A stretch of 64,000 bases of DNA, from assembly GCA_032622095.1 (NCBI GenBank), contig CP136061.1, positions 248,319,582 through 248,383,581 of the forward strand, written 5' to 3'. Positions 10,819 through 22,333 of this stretch are shown here, piece by piece (the first letter of the stretch is position 1; each line of letters starts with the position of its first letter). Made by a program: the position numbers and the translations under genes. The stretch comes from Siphonodentalium dalli. Its lineage: Eukaryota > Mollusca > Scaphopoda > Gadilida > Siphonodentaliidae. The notes under the pieces were generated by a model. It ran no database searches and had not been told where the DNA came from. It saw nothing but the letters and a program-made list of their open reading frames with translations.

Positions 10819-11083
10819 GTCGACACGCAGACGACGTCGTTTCTCTCGGAAATAATCTCGCTTCGCCTCAAAAGCCTCCTTTTTTGTCCTGAGCGCAAAC
10901 AGTTTAGCCTCCTCCACTCGCCTCTGTATTTCTAGAAGCGCCATCTTCTCCCGGTGCTCCTCCTCCATGATGTGGAGTTCTAGCGCGCGCGTGGTAGTCT
11001 CCAAGATAGGCGACCGCTTCCGACCGTTCATGTGGTGGTGGTGGTCGTGTGTAACTGGCACTTCCTCAAAATGGAACATATTC
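10807..11083 (-). CDS. MADF-domain protein, exon 3 (C-terminal)
   Basis: Last exon of the gene with exons at 16972-17354 and 18621-18713. The acceptor is TTTGTTTCTAG just above 11083, after a pyrimidine-rich tract. The first G completes the threonine codon begun by AC at the end of exon 2, so the phase agrees. It encodes residues 159-250: a His cluster (HDHHHH), a basic RKR, then a long charged helix beginning MEEEHREKMALLEIQRR, which looks like the coiled-coil tail common in Myb/SANT- and MADF-like proteins. The last residues and TAA come from a palindromic insertion; the collapsed pre-insertion sequence would end in TGA at almost the same length. An ATG inside the intron end is an ORF-caller artefact. 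Function is inferred to be dimerisation or partner binding. Confidence 0.65.
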
Positions 11084-12229
11084 CTAGAAACAAATCGAGA
11101 AACAGACATTACGCACGAATTTCAGGCTATGGTCTTACAATCTCGTCCAAATACGGATACGATAGGCGAGAATCGCATGCGTTTTGATATGTCGATGCCG
11201 TCTGGAGAGTTTGGCGGGACCAGCATCCCGTCTCGATTTGCTCAGTCTACCCTTGATGCTATAAAGTGGTAGCCGCGGGCGCTTATATATAGAGTTGTTT
11301 TTGATGCTATAAAGTGGTAGCCGCGGGCGCTTATATATAGAGTTGTTTTTATGAGCCATCAGGCCCCCGCGGCAGCGGTCGCTGGCGCGACCTGACTGCC
11401 TCGATATCAATTTGAAAAAGGGGTGACGTTGCTTAATTTTGAATTTTGTGTTTCCCAACAGGTCTTAGACAGTGCCGTCCGCCTCCCCCAGGCCCACCCA
11501 CCCTAAAAGTGATTTTTCCTATAGTGTTTTTGAAACGTGTCTCTTTGTGGTGTCATTCTTTTGGTATGATTTTTTACTAAATAACGGGTATGTTAGAGTT
11601 ACATTTCTTTGAATTTTACAATCGAAACATATTCGCATGCGATGCTGAGTCACGCGGGACACGGCAAACTAAATCGCGCGCAAATTGGCTTGCGATTTTT
11701 CAGCATCCCACCCCATTTGGCATGCGATAGCGTTTGTACTAGGTGCGAATTTCCGATGTTTAGATTTGAGAACGTCGACTCGAACTTCATTCGTCAATCA
11801 CCAATCGACATTATGACTATATTTTCGGGGTCCAATTGTAAGCATACAGTGTGGAATAAGGGTACAGGGTGGACAATTTTGCTGAAGCCAATGAGAGTAC
11901 GGGCGGAATAACAGTATATACAGGATGACAATTTCCTACGTGGAAGCAAGTCTATGAGAAATCTGAATCGCTACAAGGACAATCATACATATTTCTCAAA
12001 CTCTGCACTGTTTTTTTTGTCATATAGGGGTTACCAAACAGACCTCCAGCAACATATTTGTACTACCTTTTCCTGATCTGAGTAAAGGCTCCAGCAATTC
12101 TGAATTTTCTGATAGACCTGAAGTATATATATAGTGCCTGACAATCCCACTTTTAAAATAAACATACGGATCCATGGCAAATAAGCACCATATACATGGA
12201 GCTAAAATGAAAAAAGACTGTTGACTTCA
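11084..12229 (-). other. Intron 2 of the MADF gene, 3' part
   Basis: Non-coding by splice prediction. It contains the exact 48-bp duplication at 11255-11350; overlapping frames of about 100 codons at 10967-11272, 11135-11458 and 11609-11911 lack domains. Confidence 0.5.
11255..11350. repeat. Exact 48-bp tandem duplication
   Basis: GATGCTATAAAGTGGTAGCC begins at 11255 and 11303 and both 48-bp copies read identically through ATATATAGAGTTGTTTTT. Absence of divergence implies a recent duplication. Each copy contains a TATATATA stretch. Confidence 0.85.
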
Positions 12230-12702
12230 GGGGGGGGGTGTGAAAACAAATTTCCGGCACATATGCCGGGGTGGGTGGGTGGTCAAAGCCACCAACAAGC
12301 AATTATTTTCCGCAACTAAAAAAAATATTTCCTGCTTGTTTTTTTAGTGTTTTGGCAATGAGTTGGGCTTCAAAACCACTTTGAATGAGAGAAATAATGT
12401 AATTCTAACTGGTAAACTGACAGCAGGCAGTTATCGTGTTGTATTTTGTTGCAAATTTTGAAATCCAAGATGGCCGCTGGCAGCCATGTTTTTTTGGCCG
12501 AATGACCTCAAAATGACTCATTCCTATTTACATGTCCATGTTAACATCCATGATAAATAGTATGCACAGAAATTCATATACAGCTGTTTACAGTGAATTT
12601 CCCCCTGCAAATCTCTGTTTTAGTGTTAAAAGGGGGGGGTGGGTGTCAAAAAATGGTCGGAAAAAACTGCCGAAAACGGAAAAAAATTTGGCGTAGGGGT
12701 TG
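12230..12702 (+). repeat. Left member of an inverted ~460-bp repeat pair
   Basis: Begins at a G-run followed by TTCCGGCACATATGCCGGGG and ends GGAAAAAAATTTGGCGTAGG. The whole block recurs in reverse complement at 15741-16270. It contains one monomer of the ATCCAAGATGGCCGCTGGCA repeat found in tandem at 23.4 kb and 57.6 kb. Both copies lie within intron 2 of the MADF gene. Confidence 0.8.
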
Positions 12703-12904
12703 ACATAATCATACTGGGCTTGCATGTGGCATTGAACACACTATATGAACAAACCGCATATCGTATCATGTAAGACCATCGTTTTGACCGAACAGAGAGA
12801 CTTGAATGTACATGCATGTAATAGTAGCTAGGCAGTCTGTAAGTTCTAATACCTTGTCCCTCAATTCCATAATTATGTATTTGTATATATATTTCAGATA
12901 TATG

Positions 12905-13146
12905 AACCCTTCCATTATGATTTCTCCCATCAGTTATAAAAGTATTCATCGAAATTATTTATTATTCATTTGGAGGGGTGATCAGGTAATAAAAGCAGAC
13001 GAAAGACAGAACACACAGATCATACATGAGCAGAATGATTCATATGCATTAGTGGGAAATGTTAAGATAATTATTTGAACTTATTATCTGAACATTTCCT
13101 AAGGGAACAATACTCGTCAATGAGTCTTTGGTATCGAACGGGTTAA
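12905..13146. mobile_element. TTAA-flanked MITE, family A, diverged
   Basis: Left end GAACCCTTCCATTATG, internal TTGAACTTATTATCTGAACA, right end TTTGGTATCGAACGGGTTAA. Only the right TTAA survives. Confidence 0.55.
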
Positions 13147-15173
13147 AATATGTTTAAAGTAAAAAGAGACTGGTTCAAAATAGACCTGCCAAATAAGGAA
13201 AATATTAATTGCGTTGGAGGGTGTCGATGGTGGGTGGGGGGGGGGGGGGTATATTGCAATGGAGTTCACTTATTTTAGCGGTATGCCTCATTGTCAGCTT
13301 ATTGATAAACACACACGACTTGCGTGCGTAGATTCACTTCACACTTTACCGGTATATGGTGCCTCATTGTCAGATTATTGATAAACACACACGATTTATG
13401 TGCGTGGGTGTATACTTTACATTTAACCAGGGCAAGATTAGATGCGGTTCACTGTTTAGCAATAACAATAGAGACGTCACATTGTACCCGATGAGATCTA
13501 TAACGACCCGGCACTGTAGCAATGCGTTATTTACATCCCAATATTGTAATCGAGTGAAGGTCTACTCTAGCGAGTAAGTGTGTCAAAACAATAGGATTAC
13601 GACAAAGCGTTCACGCGTATCGTATCGTATCGTTTCGCCGTGCTATATATATATACCTTAGAACAAATGTGTATACATTCTACACAATATGGTGTTTATG
13701 GTGTTTTATCGTAAACAAAGTTGTGTAGAAATGACACATGACATATATGTATCGGCGGAATTTTCTCAACATTGCATATGAGTGAACATGTGAGTTATAT
13801 ATAGTAGTTATATATAGTAGTTATATATAGTAGTTATAGTAGATGATATATGTTCTATTTGAGACACAAACCTCGAAAAACCTACCGCATTAAGAATCTG
13901 ACAGCAGCTTTAAGACTTTGTGGCACACAATTATGTGCTGTTCAGTTTTGACACACACACAGTGTATAGTAACTTTTAAAGATGTTGCCAATTTTTTGTT
14001 CTGTGGTCACCTTTTACGAGTTTTGTGTCTTCAATAGAACACATCGTATATAATAACTATGGTACACTCACACATTCAGTCATATTCAACGTCGAGGAAA
14101 TACCGGCGACACATACAAGTATATGGCATGTGTCATTTCTAAACAGTTTTGTTTCAGATAAAATGTAACACATATTGTCTGGAATTATGCACATTTGTTC
14201 CAAGAGTAGGTCTCAATACAAACTTAATCCGGATATAAATAAGCGGATATCCGGCTAATAAACACTTGACAACGTATATCAATGGATCATAATATAATAG
14301 TATATACACCGCGATAAGGACCTACACTATACCCTAGTAAAGGAAAATTGTTAAATATTAGCCACCAGTGCAGGCTCACATGTATTTCATGCCAATCTGA
14401 TGCTCTGGCATGAGCTTTAAAAACGTTTCTTCAAAAAATTACCCGGGGAAGAGCGGCCGGAAGTCTCGCGCGAGGAAGATCTGGCCAAAATAGATCCCAA
14501 AGCCAGGATAATGAATATTGCTAATTTCAATTTTTCAAATATCTCGGTTATTTGGTCAATAATTATTGTTACTTGTTTGGTTATAACGGTGAAGCAATTT
14601 CAGCATGCAATTGGCATGTAATATTAGCAGGTGCATACTTGTGTGGTTGTTGTGAAGCAATTTGGGCATGCCAGAGTCACATTTGCATGCATTATTAGCC
14701 TGTGCTGAAGGCTAATATTTCTTAACAAACTTGTTTACTATAGACTAATATTGGTCTGTATCGGTACGTGTATACATCATTTTCCATGTACATGTATAGG
14801 TTATTTGCTGGACTCCGTACATGCCACGAAAGTAATAGGATAACGAAATATTATAGCAGGTTTATAATTGCCGTATAAGTGGATGACACAGTTGTCCTGG
14901 TGGTAATTTGCATTTGGCCTGCCTTCTGGTACAATGTAACAATATAATTGCGCGTGCACCAGCCTAAATTTACTTGAACTTGAACGGTTCAAGTTTCTAC
15001 GTTATAGTACATCAGGCAGGAAACCAGTCAATTCAATCTGAGGGCTGCCGTGATATAAACACGTGTCCGGAAAGTCAGTTACATGTACTCCACCAAAGTA
15101 TACTTATCTGGAAAGAACTTATTTTATATTGAGGTTTAAGAGAGTCCTAAATATCCAAATATGGAAATTTCTC
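13147..15173. other. Intron 2, middle part; low-complexity tracts
   Basis: Contains a mixed G-tract (13222-13249), a near-direct repeat of the GCCTCATTGTCAG.TTATTGATAA segment (13285 and 13352), a 13-bp minisatellite AGTTATATATAGT (13793-13845) and the CACACACACAGTG run near 13950. No exon-like frame with splice sites was identified. Confidence 0.4.
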
Positions 15174-15546
15174 TTAAAAGGGGGGGGGGGGGCTATACAC
15201 CAAATCCGACCATTTATGGGACCATCTCCTTTTATACTCAACAGAATTTATGCAACAATGAATTAATTTGAGCCATGGATTAGTACAAAATACACTCGAG
15301 TGATCTGTGAATGATGCAAACGACATGGTAATTATAATGAAAATGAATTTATGACTGGAGTCATAAATTCATTTTCATTATAATTACCATGTTGTTTGCA
15401 TCGTTAATATAGCACATGAGTGTACACTGTACATGTATTTGCACTAATACATGGCTCAAATTCATTCATTTGTTGCATATATTGTGTTGAGTATAATATG
15501 AGATGGTCCCATAAATGGACATATTTGGTGTACAGTACCCCTTTAA
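15174..15546. mobile_element. TTAA-flanked 373-bp palindromic MITE, family E
   Basis: Begins TTAAAAGG with a 14-base G-run then CTATACACCAAAT, and ends ATTTGGTGTACAGTACCCCT followed by TTAA. The arms pair over most of their length; the centre is an almost perfect hairpin with TAATTATAATGAAAATGAAT arms around TGACTGGAGTCA. No coding capacity. Confidence 0.75.
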
Positions 15547-15740
15547 CCCGATTAGTCTACTTTGATGGACTAGGAAACACACATAAGAGTACTAACGAAA
15601 TGACATTCGACACACGACACACACGTTGAGATAAAACTCGGTGTTACGGGTCACCATTAGCATTACTTCCATGATATACGTAAACCACTAGAATTAACAA
15701 CGAAGGTCACAGTTACTGTCAAAACATTATTCCCCAACCC

Positions 15741-16270
15741 GGGGGGGGGGGGGGGGGGCGGTCGAAAAAAAATTTCAGGCAAGTATGGCATTTTTTCCCA
15801 TTCGGATCATTTTTTGTACCCACCCACCCCTACGCCAATTTTTTTTCCGTTTTCGGCAGTTTTTTTCCGACCATTTTTTGACACCCACCCCCCCCCCCTT
15901 TTAACACTAAAACAGAGATTTGCAGGGGGAAATTCACTGTAAACAGCTGTATATGAATTTCTGTGCATACTATTTATCATGGATGTTAACATGGACATGT
16001 AAATAGGAATGAGTCATTTTGAGGTCATTCGGCCAAAAAAACATGGCTGCCAGCGGCCATCTTGGATTTCAACAAAATACAACACGATAACTGCCTGCAG
16101 TCAGTTTACCAGTTAGAATTACATTATTTCTCTCATTCAAAGTGGTTTTGAAGCCCAACTCATTGCCAAAACACTAAAAAACAAGCAGGAAAAAATTGCT
16201 TGTTGGTGGCTTTGACCATCCACCCACCCCGGCATACGTGCCGGAATTTTTTTTTTCACCCCCCCCCCCT
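15741..16270 (-). repeat. Right member of the inverted ~460-bp repeat pair
   Basis: Reverse complement of 12230-12702 with high identity over the whole length, bounded by long G and C homopolymers. Here the repeat extends about 80 bp further on its outer side, into TTTTTCCCATTCGGATCATT. The 63- and 92-codon frames in it are shadows. Confidence 0.8.
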
Positions 16271-16648
16271 AATAATATCTACATTTTTGCATTAATTTCA
16301 CGATATCATGAAACTTCAGATTCCATGGAACCATCGACTCATATTCACACTCTCCCAAATGTTTCATCTGAAGATATTCTCGAAAATATCAGGTGGGAAT
16401 TACTTTTTGAGGTTTTTATATTCAGTATCAAGTTAAAACGTCCTGTAGCTCAGTTATGTACTCTTTATACTTAGAAATTACCCCAAATAGCCTACATATC
16501 ACTCGAAAGTTTGGTAAGGGACGTAACTCTATAATGTCTTCGTTCAGGTATCAATTTCGAAATTCTATACAAGCATGTCATAAACAAAAATTCCAAATCC
16601 GGAGAATATCATTTTCAGTCTGACATTTGAATTTAACATATGGCCACA
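16271..16648. other. Intron 2 spacer
   Basis: No repeat or exon recognised. Confidence 0.35.
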
Positions 16649-16966
16649 TTAACCCTTTCTATACTAAATGGATTATCCCATCCAGTTGCAAAAGTATACA
16701 CTGGAAAGGTATATTATTCATCTGGAGTGGTGTTCAGGAAAAATAAGCAGACGACAGATAATAAAAGTGCAGATTATGTCCTATTTATTGGAGGGAACTG
16801 TTCAGATAATAAGTTCAACCAACGACCGTTGAACTTATTATCTGAACATTTCATATGGGATAACAGTCTATGTAAACATACACTCAGATTATATGTGGGT
16901 ATGTAGTTTACTCCAGACTGATGGGATAACTACTCGTCAGTGATGTTTTGGTACAGAAAGGGTTAA
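16649..16966. mobile_element. TTAA-flanked MITE family A, intact, next to a splice donor
   Basis: Perfect TTAA on both sides and inverted ends TTAACCCTTTCTATACTAAA / GGTACAGAAAGGGTTAA. The centre is a perfect hairpin with AGATAATAAGTTCAAC arms. The right TTAA overlaps the +6 and following intron bases of MADF exon 2 (donor GTATGT reading into TTAACCC on the minus strand). Confidence 0.8.
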
Positions 16967-16971
16967 CATAC

Positions 16972-17354
16972 GTTTCGTCGCCGCTGTTGTCGTTGAGGTC
17001 ATTGTTGCATGACGTGTCAGCAGTTATAGCCGTTATGTTAGAATTTGAATCAACTTCCAATTCCTCCCGAATAATCTCCGCCTTCGCGATACCAGATTTA
17101 TAGGCCTCAACTAAAGTCCCATCACAATCGTTCTGTGCCAGAAAGTCCAACAAAAAGTTCATCTCTTTTGCATACTTATATGCGGACTTGACGCCAGTGG
17201 CACTTGGTTCGCTGATTCGTTTCTTGAAGGCTGATTTGAGTTTGTAGAATTTGTTTTTAAGGCAGTTGACTCTCTGGTCGAATTCGACGCTTCCTCGGGA
17301 CTCGCGAGGATACAATGTGGCTGTAATCTCAATCCACCCCGCGTGCTTCTTATC
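16972..17354 (-). CDS. MADF-domain protein, exon 2
   Basis: Residues 32-158 of the predicted 250-residue protein. The acceptor is TTTTTTGCAG directly above 17354 and the donor is GTATGT directly below 16972; 383 bp leaves two bases, matching exon 3. The exon completes a MADF (Myb/SANT-like) DNA-binding domain, residues ~10-104: the conserved Trp38 of GWIEI, KNKFYKLKSAFKKR as the middle helix, a glycine after SAT, and the hallmark MNFLLDFL. After it come an acidic helix and a Ser/Asn/Asp-rich linker. MADF proteins are sequence-specific transcription regulators, often with BESS or coiled-coil tails. Without splicing at the donor, translation would run 20 residues into the adjacent MITE and stop. 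Confidence 0.78.
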
Positions 17355-18620
17355 CTGCAAAAAACAAGGACGATGACAATTCAACCATTTAATGATGCAC
17401 AATCCGATTTAACGCTCCTAAATGACTATTTCTTTGGCTTCGGGGTGAAAAATATTTTATTCGAGTCGAGGAACCCACCCATCAAAGCTCAGAGTGATCA
17501 GATATCTATTTTTGAAATTTGTTATTTCCCGAGTAATTTTTGGCGGCCTAGCAAATATTCGTTAAGCCGACAGTCTCGGACCAAATTGCAGATGAAGATG
17601 GATAACTCTAAAATCAAGTGGCTTTTGGTGTTAAATATTTTACAATCCGGCCAAATTGTGTTGAACAAAATGTTGATAAATAACACGTTTTGGAAAATTT
17701 GATACCAAAGTTGACAGTGATTTGCATTATTTTTTTTGGTAATTAATCGATTCTGATAACTTTTGAAGAAATGGTTTTGTTGTTGGAATCTGATGATATG
17801 GGCACCATCGAATCGGATTGTGTACCTTTTATCATATAATGGGACCAAATGCAATCGCATTGCAGTGGGTATAAATATGTAAAAAATACAAAAGTCTGTA
17901 AAAATATCACCACCATGCACTACGAACAACCTACATAAATAGATAAACTGTGTTCATATATCCATCATTGATAGCTCTTCGAAAACGAAATTTTGCGTGT
18001 TTAAAGTCAAACCATTATGTAAACAAAACTGTCACAGTGATTTGTCATCAAACATTGCTAATTGTGTAGTAAGTTAAACTATTTAGTCTAAATATATGAC
18101 TGTCTAGATATCAACCTTTCAAAAGATCCTACATTAGTTAGGAGTTGAGTTGTTTTCGTCCAAATGCCGGGCAGGATGGTCGGACTGCAACGTGCAGTTC
18201 CCTTCGCCGTGCCAACAGGTCCGACTTGTATACATGACATATATATATACCCAAGTAGCCTTGTCGCCTTAATATTGTAATGAAATCGCTATAAATCTAA
18301 TACATTGGAAAACTAATGCCCTAATCTCATAACTTCCGCATTGCTATAATATTCGTCTACACCCCCCGGTATATATACATCACACAGTGTGGCATTAATG
18401 CATTAAAGTCCCGTTTGTGGGGTGCCAACTTCCTGATTCCTCATCAAAACCACGCGAGGACTCGGCTTATATCGCAGAAGAATATTCCAGGCCAAACTAT
18501 AATACACCCGCTATGTACTTCCCGTACAGTAGAACACAGCGGTGAACATAGGTGCACTTGACTATACTGCGTTTTCTAGAGACGTGAGGTCCCGCGCGAA
18601 TCCACGAGGTGTCCACCTAC
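17355..18620 (-). other. Intron 1 of the MADF gene
   Basis: Bounded by GTAGGT at the donor and TTTTTTGCAG at the acceptor. It contains a dispersed repeat (17396-17560) shared with 58645-58800. Frames of 119 and 135 codons on opposite strands overlap here and have no domain. Confidence 0.6.
17396..17560 (+). repeat. Dispersed repeat, copy 1
   Basis: ATTCGAGTCGA.GAACCCACC, CATCAAAGCTCAGAGT and TTTGGCGGCCT.GC occur in the same order at 58645-58800, roughly 80 percent alike by eye. Nature unknown. Confidence 0.65.
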
Positions 18621-18713
18621 CTTGTCCTTGAAGTCCTCACTGGCCGCATCATAGAGGAACGGGTACCTAGAGACCTCTTTCATCAGGTGGGCAACATCGA
18701 TGTTATCAGCCAT
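18621..18713 (-). CDS. MADF-domain protein, exon 1 (start)
   Basis: ATG at 18713 opens 31 codons that end in phase 0 at the donor AAG|GTAGGT. The peptide begins MADNIDVAHLMKEVSRYPFL and continues YDAASEDFKDK, the first helix of a MADF domain (LI..V...P.LYD signature). Joined to exon 2 it restores the expected spacing to the conserved Trp, which is the main support for this short exon. It is too short to stand out by length, and an unrelated frame covers it on the plus strand. The upstream region is CpG-rich with two TCACGTGAC boxes. Confidence 0.72.
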
Positions 18714-19060
18714 AGCTGCGAGCTTTCCTATGTGCATGTGTTAACGTTGATATCCAGTACACCTCTCTACCACTACAACATAGATATAGATACCACACAA
18801 CACTAGCTATTTTGATCTCACATTCGGGTCATTCTACTGTCGCGCGTACACTCCACTTGTTTATATTTAGCCGCGTTATCGAATTGTACGCAGTCTGAGC
18901 TCACGTGACCTATCGGGCATTCAATGTTCGCACAATGAGGTCGCGCGCTAATTGACGCCTGCGCGCGATATCACGTGACATTCTTTTGGATATCGCTTTT
19001 GAGTGTTGTGTATTGAGAATATCTTATATGTAGTATACGGTTCATTGATTCGGCTGTTAT
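18714..19060 (-). promoter_or_regulatory. Probable promoter / 5' region of the MADF gene
   Basis: Locally rich in CpG and GCGC compared with flanks. Two TCACGTGAC palindromic E-boxes occur at 18901 and 18971, and a GCGCGC stretch lies near 18960. CACGTG boxes with flanking T/A are bound by bHLH-Zip factors (USF, MITF/TFEB, Myc-Max). Transcription start not determinable. Confidence 0.45.
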
Positions 19061-19318
19061 CGCATACTTAACCGTCGCTAAGTGCGCGAGTTCGTATTTC
19101 TCGGCGTCCAGACAACAATGTGAAGTCACGCTGTTTAATCGAAGGCGTTTGAAGCGCTCACAGGGACTTTGCTGTCGGCTTCTCCACTAAAAAAAGTAGA
19201 CGAGCTATTCGCATTCATGACGATCAGGTGAACACTGTACGTTTGTGTTCACAATAATGGCGACGATGAACAATTTTGTTTTGGCATTGATCAATTGTGA
19301 GGGGGCTCCCCCGTTGTT

Positions 19319-19810
19319 AGATCATGCCATGAATCTCTACTCTCGCGTTATCGTTCCACCAGTACAAAACCTTGGAACTTTTTGAAGTTTTGACAGGGAA
19401 CGTTATAAAGTCGAAAAAAATAACGCGGGGAATATATTTCTTAGTAACTATCTGTTCCTTGATAATGTACTTCACTGCATCTGAAGGTCCCAACTCGAAA
19501 TTTCACGATTTAAGTGAAATTGTGATCGATTTTGGTTTGCGTCACTTGCAATTATGGAATTTTTCCTTCAATGTTTTTTGCGATATCTGCTCACAAAAGT
19601 CACAGAAAAGCATGCAATTTCGAGTTGGGACATTCACCTACAGTGAAGTACATTATTAAGGGACAGATAATAAGGAAGAAATATTTCCCGGCGTTATTGT
19701 TATGACGTTACAAAGTTCCCTGTCAGAACTTCAAAAAGTTCCAAGGTTTTATACTAGTGGAATATGATCTCTACGGGCGTTAGCCAGAGTAGAGATCCAT
19801 GGCATGATCT
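19319..19810. mobile_element. Long-inverted-repeat element, family F, best copy
   Basis: Terminal AGATCATGCCATGAATCTCT and its inverse ending GGCATGATCT bound 492 bp. Subterminal arms carry CCACCAGTACAAAACCTTGG and GACAGGGAACGTTATAAAG; the two halves pair along nearly the whole length around a TCGATTTTGGTTTG-like centre. No ORF. Flanks show no unambiguous target duplication, so superfamily is unassigned. Confidence 0.75.
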
Positions 19811-21818
19811 ACCACGTTGTCCGTTTCATATACTAAAATATAGCTAGACGTCGTGTATATATAGTATTATAATGGCCTACCTGCTGGACACTAAAACTGA
19901 ATTGCGTAGTGAAACTTTCGAGTGATTTTGGTACTCCATATTCCGTCGGCATGTGCATGGATATCTGGGTACCGATATTCTGTAATTAAATTATAATACG
20001 TCGGACAAATTTTCTCTCTTGTTCACATTTATGTCGTTAAAATCATCTGATGTACTGTTTTTCAATATAAAAAAGTAAATACCGTCCTGCATTGACGACG
20101 AGCTCATTTCCACATGTTGCAGACCGGCTTGGATGCCAACCGGCCTAGTTCTATTATTGCACAAAACTACTGTTATCTATGACATTCCTTATTTCTTTAT
20201 TAATGAATTTTCAGCTAAGCTCATGTAGGGGAGAGTGGATCAGCAATATTTTAACAGAGCATATCTTGAGTTGTACTGGGACAAAGTACACGGGGTATAG
20301 TGCAAATTGTAGGTGGGCGAGTGCTCTATTGATTTACGCGCAGGCTGTTTCTGAATCCAACGCAGAGGAGTCTGAATGAATTTAATTTTTGATCCACGCT
20401 GCCCCGGCTTTCGGAACAGGGTGGATCAGTAGATGGGGTACCATGGATCAACATAAATACCTCAATACTCAAGTACAGTTGATGCATTTTGGTTGAACAC
20501 TTTCTGTTTTGCGTGTTCTTGGGCAGAGCCAGTGGGATGTCAAATCATTGTAAGAATTAACGATATCTAAATGAAATAGAAGGAATTGAGGTTTGTCAAA
20601 TTTGAGTCAATAAAAAAAATGTAATATGATAACATAAATTTGATTTGTATGTTTCCCTCTTTCATTATCCATGCATTAGTCCATACATTAATTGCATTGT
20701 ATGCCATTTGAATACGGGATAAGGTTCAAAATGTATTTATGTACGAATTTAGGACAAATGTTGTTGTTTGTGAGGGTTATGCTCTCTTTTTGTGAACATG
20801 ACCTAAGATCTATTGTAACAATATGAATATACATGCACGCTGAGACAACATTGCGATTCAATAACAATGTCAAACTCAAGCCTTTAACTTAAATATGACG
20901 TCATCGTTGCACCAATAAATGATAAACATATACCATACTCCATTTCTACACTCTGCATGGTCTCAAAGTTCAAACGCGACTTTATCATACCCTGTGCACG
21001 GGGATAAAAGAAAATCCGGACTATAGGCCTATACAATTATATCAAACTTTTCCTCATTCGTTGACACTAAATATAGAGATTTTGAAATTAAAATGAGTAT
21101 TTTTATTGAAATCTGAATGAAACGCACGTCTGAAGTGAATAAATGCCTGTACTTTCAACCATGCATGGATCTCAAATTAGAAGCCAAAACTGCTTCTTAA
21201 TCATTGAAAGTATTGGGTTAATGAGGAGTACACAAAACCAGTTCATGAAATATGTTCCAAAATATGGTTCTGAATAAACGCCAAGATGCATCATACTGCA
21301 CATGGGTTGGCACACCCTCACATATTTAACAACGTCAAACACAATACAAAATAGGTGCATACCGTGGTTTATTACTGCATGGGGGGCCGTGTCAAGAATC
21401 GAATCCAATACTACCTAATTATTATATATTGCCCCCATATGGGTTCCAAAATACACAAATACTATGGAAATACTTAATTTGGTATCGATCAAATGCGTGA
21501 AGTGTTTCACGAGGAACACATTACATTAGAACATTTCATGGGACCACAGTCAAGCAGTACATTAGGTTGATCCACTGTGTCCATATACATCTGCCCCATG
21601 GTACCCCAGGTGGTGGAAAGTGACCTCCCCGCACAATGACTGGAAATCATTTATATGCATAAAACTCACCCAGTGGTGCCTCCGAACCATGCATGCACCG
21701 CGTATTAACAAACCTATATGGTTACTCTTCAGCGGTAAAATATAACAAAAGTTTTTGATATCATAAACAATTACTTTTGGTATAACAAAACATACTTTGC
21801 TGTGCAAATGTTCTAAGT
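19811..21818. other. No gene seen
   Basis: About 2 kb with no recognised repeat family or domain-bearing frame. The 113-codon minus frame at 21562-21903 runs into the next family F element and has no recognisable content. Confidence 0.4.
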
Positions 21819-22333
21819 AGATCTTACCGTGAATATCTACTCTGCATAACGGCCGTATAGAGATCATATTCCACCAGTTAAAAACATGGGAACTTTTTGA
21901 CATGGAACCTTATAAAGTCGAACAAATAATGCGGGGAATATATTTCTTAGTTGTTATCTGTTCCTTAGTCATATACTTCGCTGTAGGTGGAGGTTCCAAC
22001 ACAAAATTAAATGTTTTTTTTGTGTGATTTTTGTGAGCCGCTATCGCAATAAACATTGATATAATTACCTGGGAGAAATTCCATAATTGTAAGCGACGCA
22101 AAGCAAAATCGCTCACAAAGTCACTTACATCGTGATATTTTGAGTTGGGACCTTCACCTCCAGTCAATTACAGTATTAATGAACAGATAATAAGTTAGAA
22201 ATATATTGCCTGCGTTATTTTTTCGACTTTATAGGGTTCTCTGTCAAAACTTAAAAAAGTTCCCAGGTTTTGTACCGGTGGAATATGATCTCTATACGGG
22301 CGTTAGCCTGAGTAGAGATTCATGACATGATCT
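21819..22333. mobile_element. Long-inverted-repeat element, family F
   Basis: Third copy: AGATCTTACCGTGAATATCT at the left, ATATTCCACCAGTTAAAAAC, GAACCTTATAAAGTCGAACA; right end CTGAGTAGAGATTCATGACA then TGATCT. About 515 bp. Confidence 0.7.

Noticed and set aside
16441-16475. tRNA-like A box (CCTGTAGCTCAGTTATGT)
   Set aside because: No B box (GGTTCGA) at the right distance and no cloverleaf; chance match.
17343-17929. Frames of 119 and 135 codons
   Set aside because: They lie in MADF intron 1 on opposite strands; part is a dispersed repeat also at 58.7 kb.
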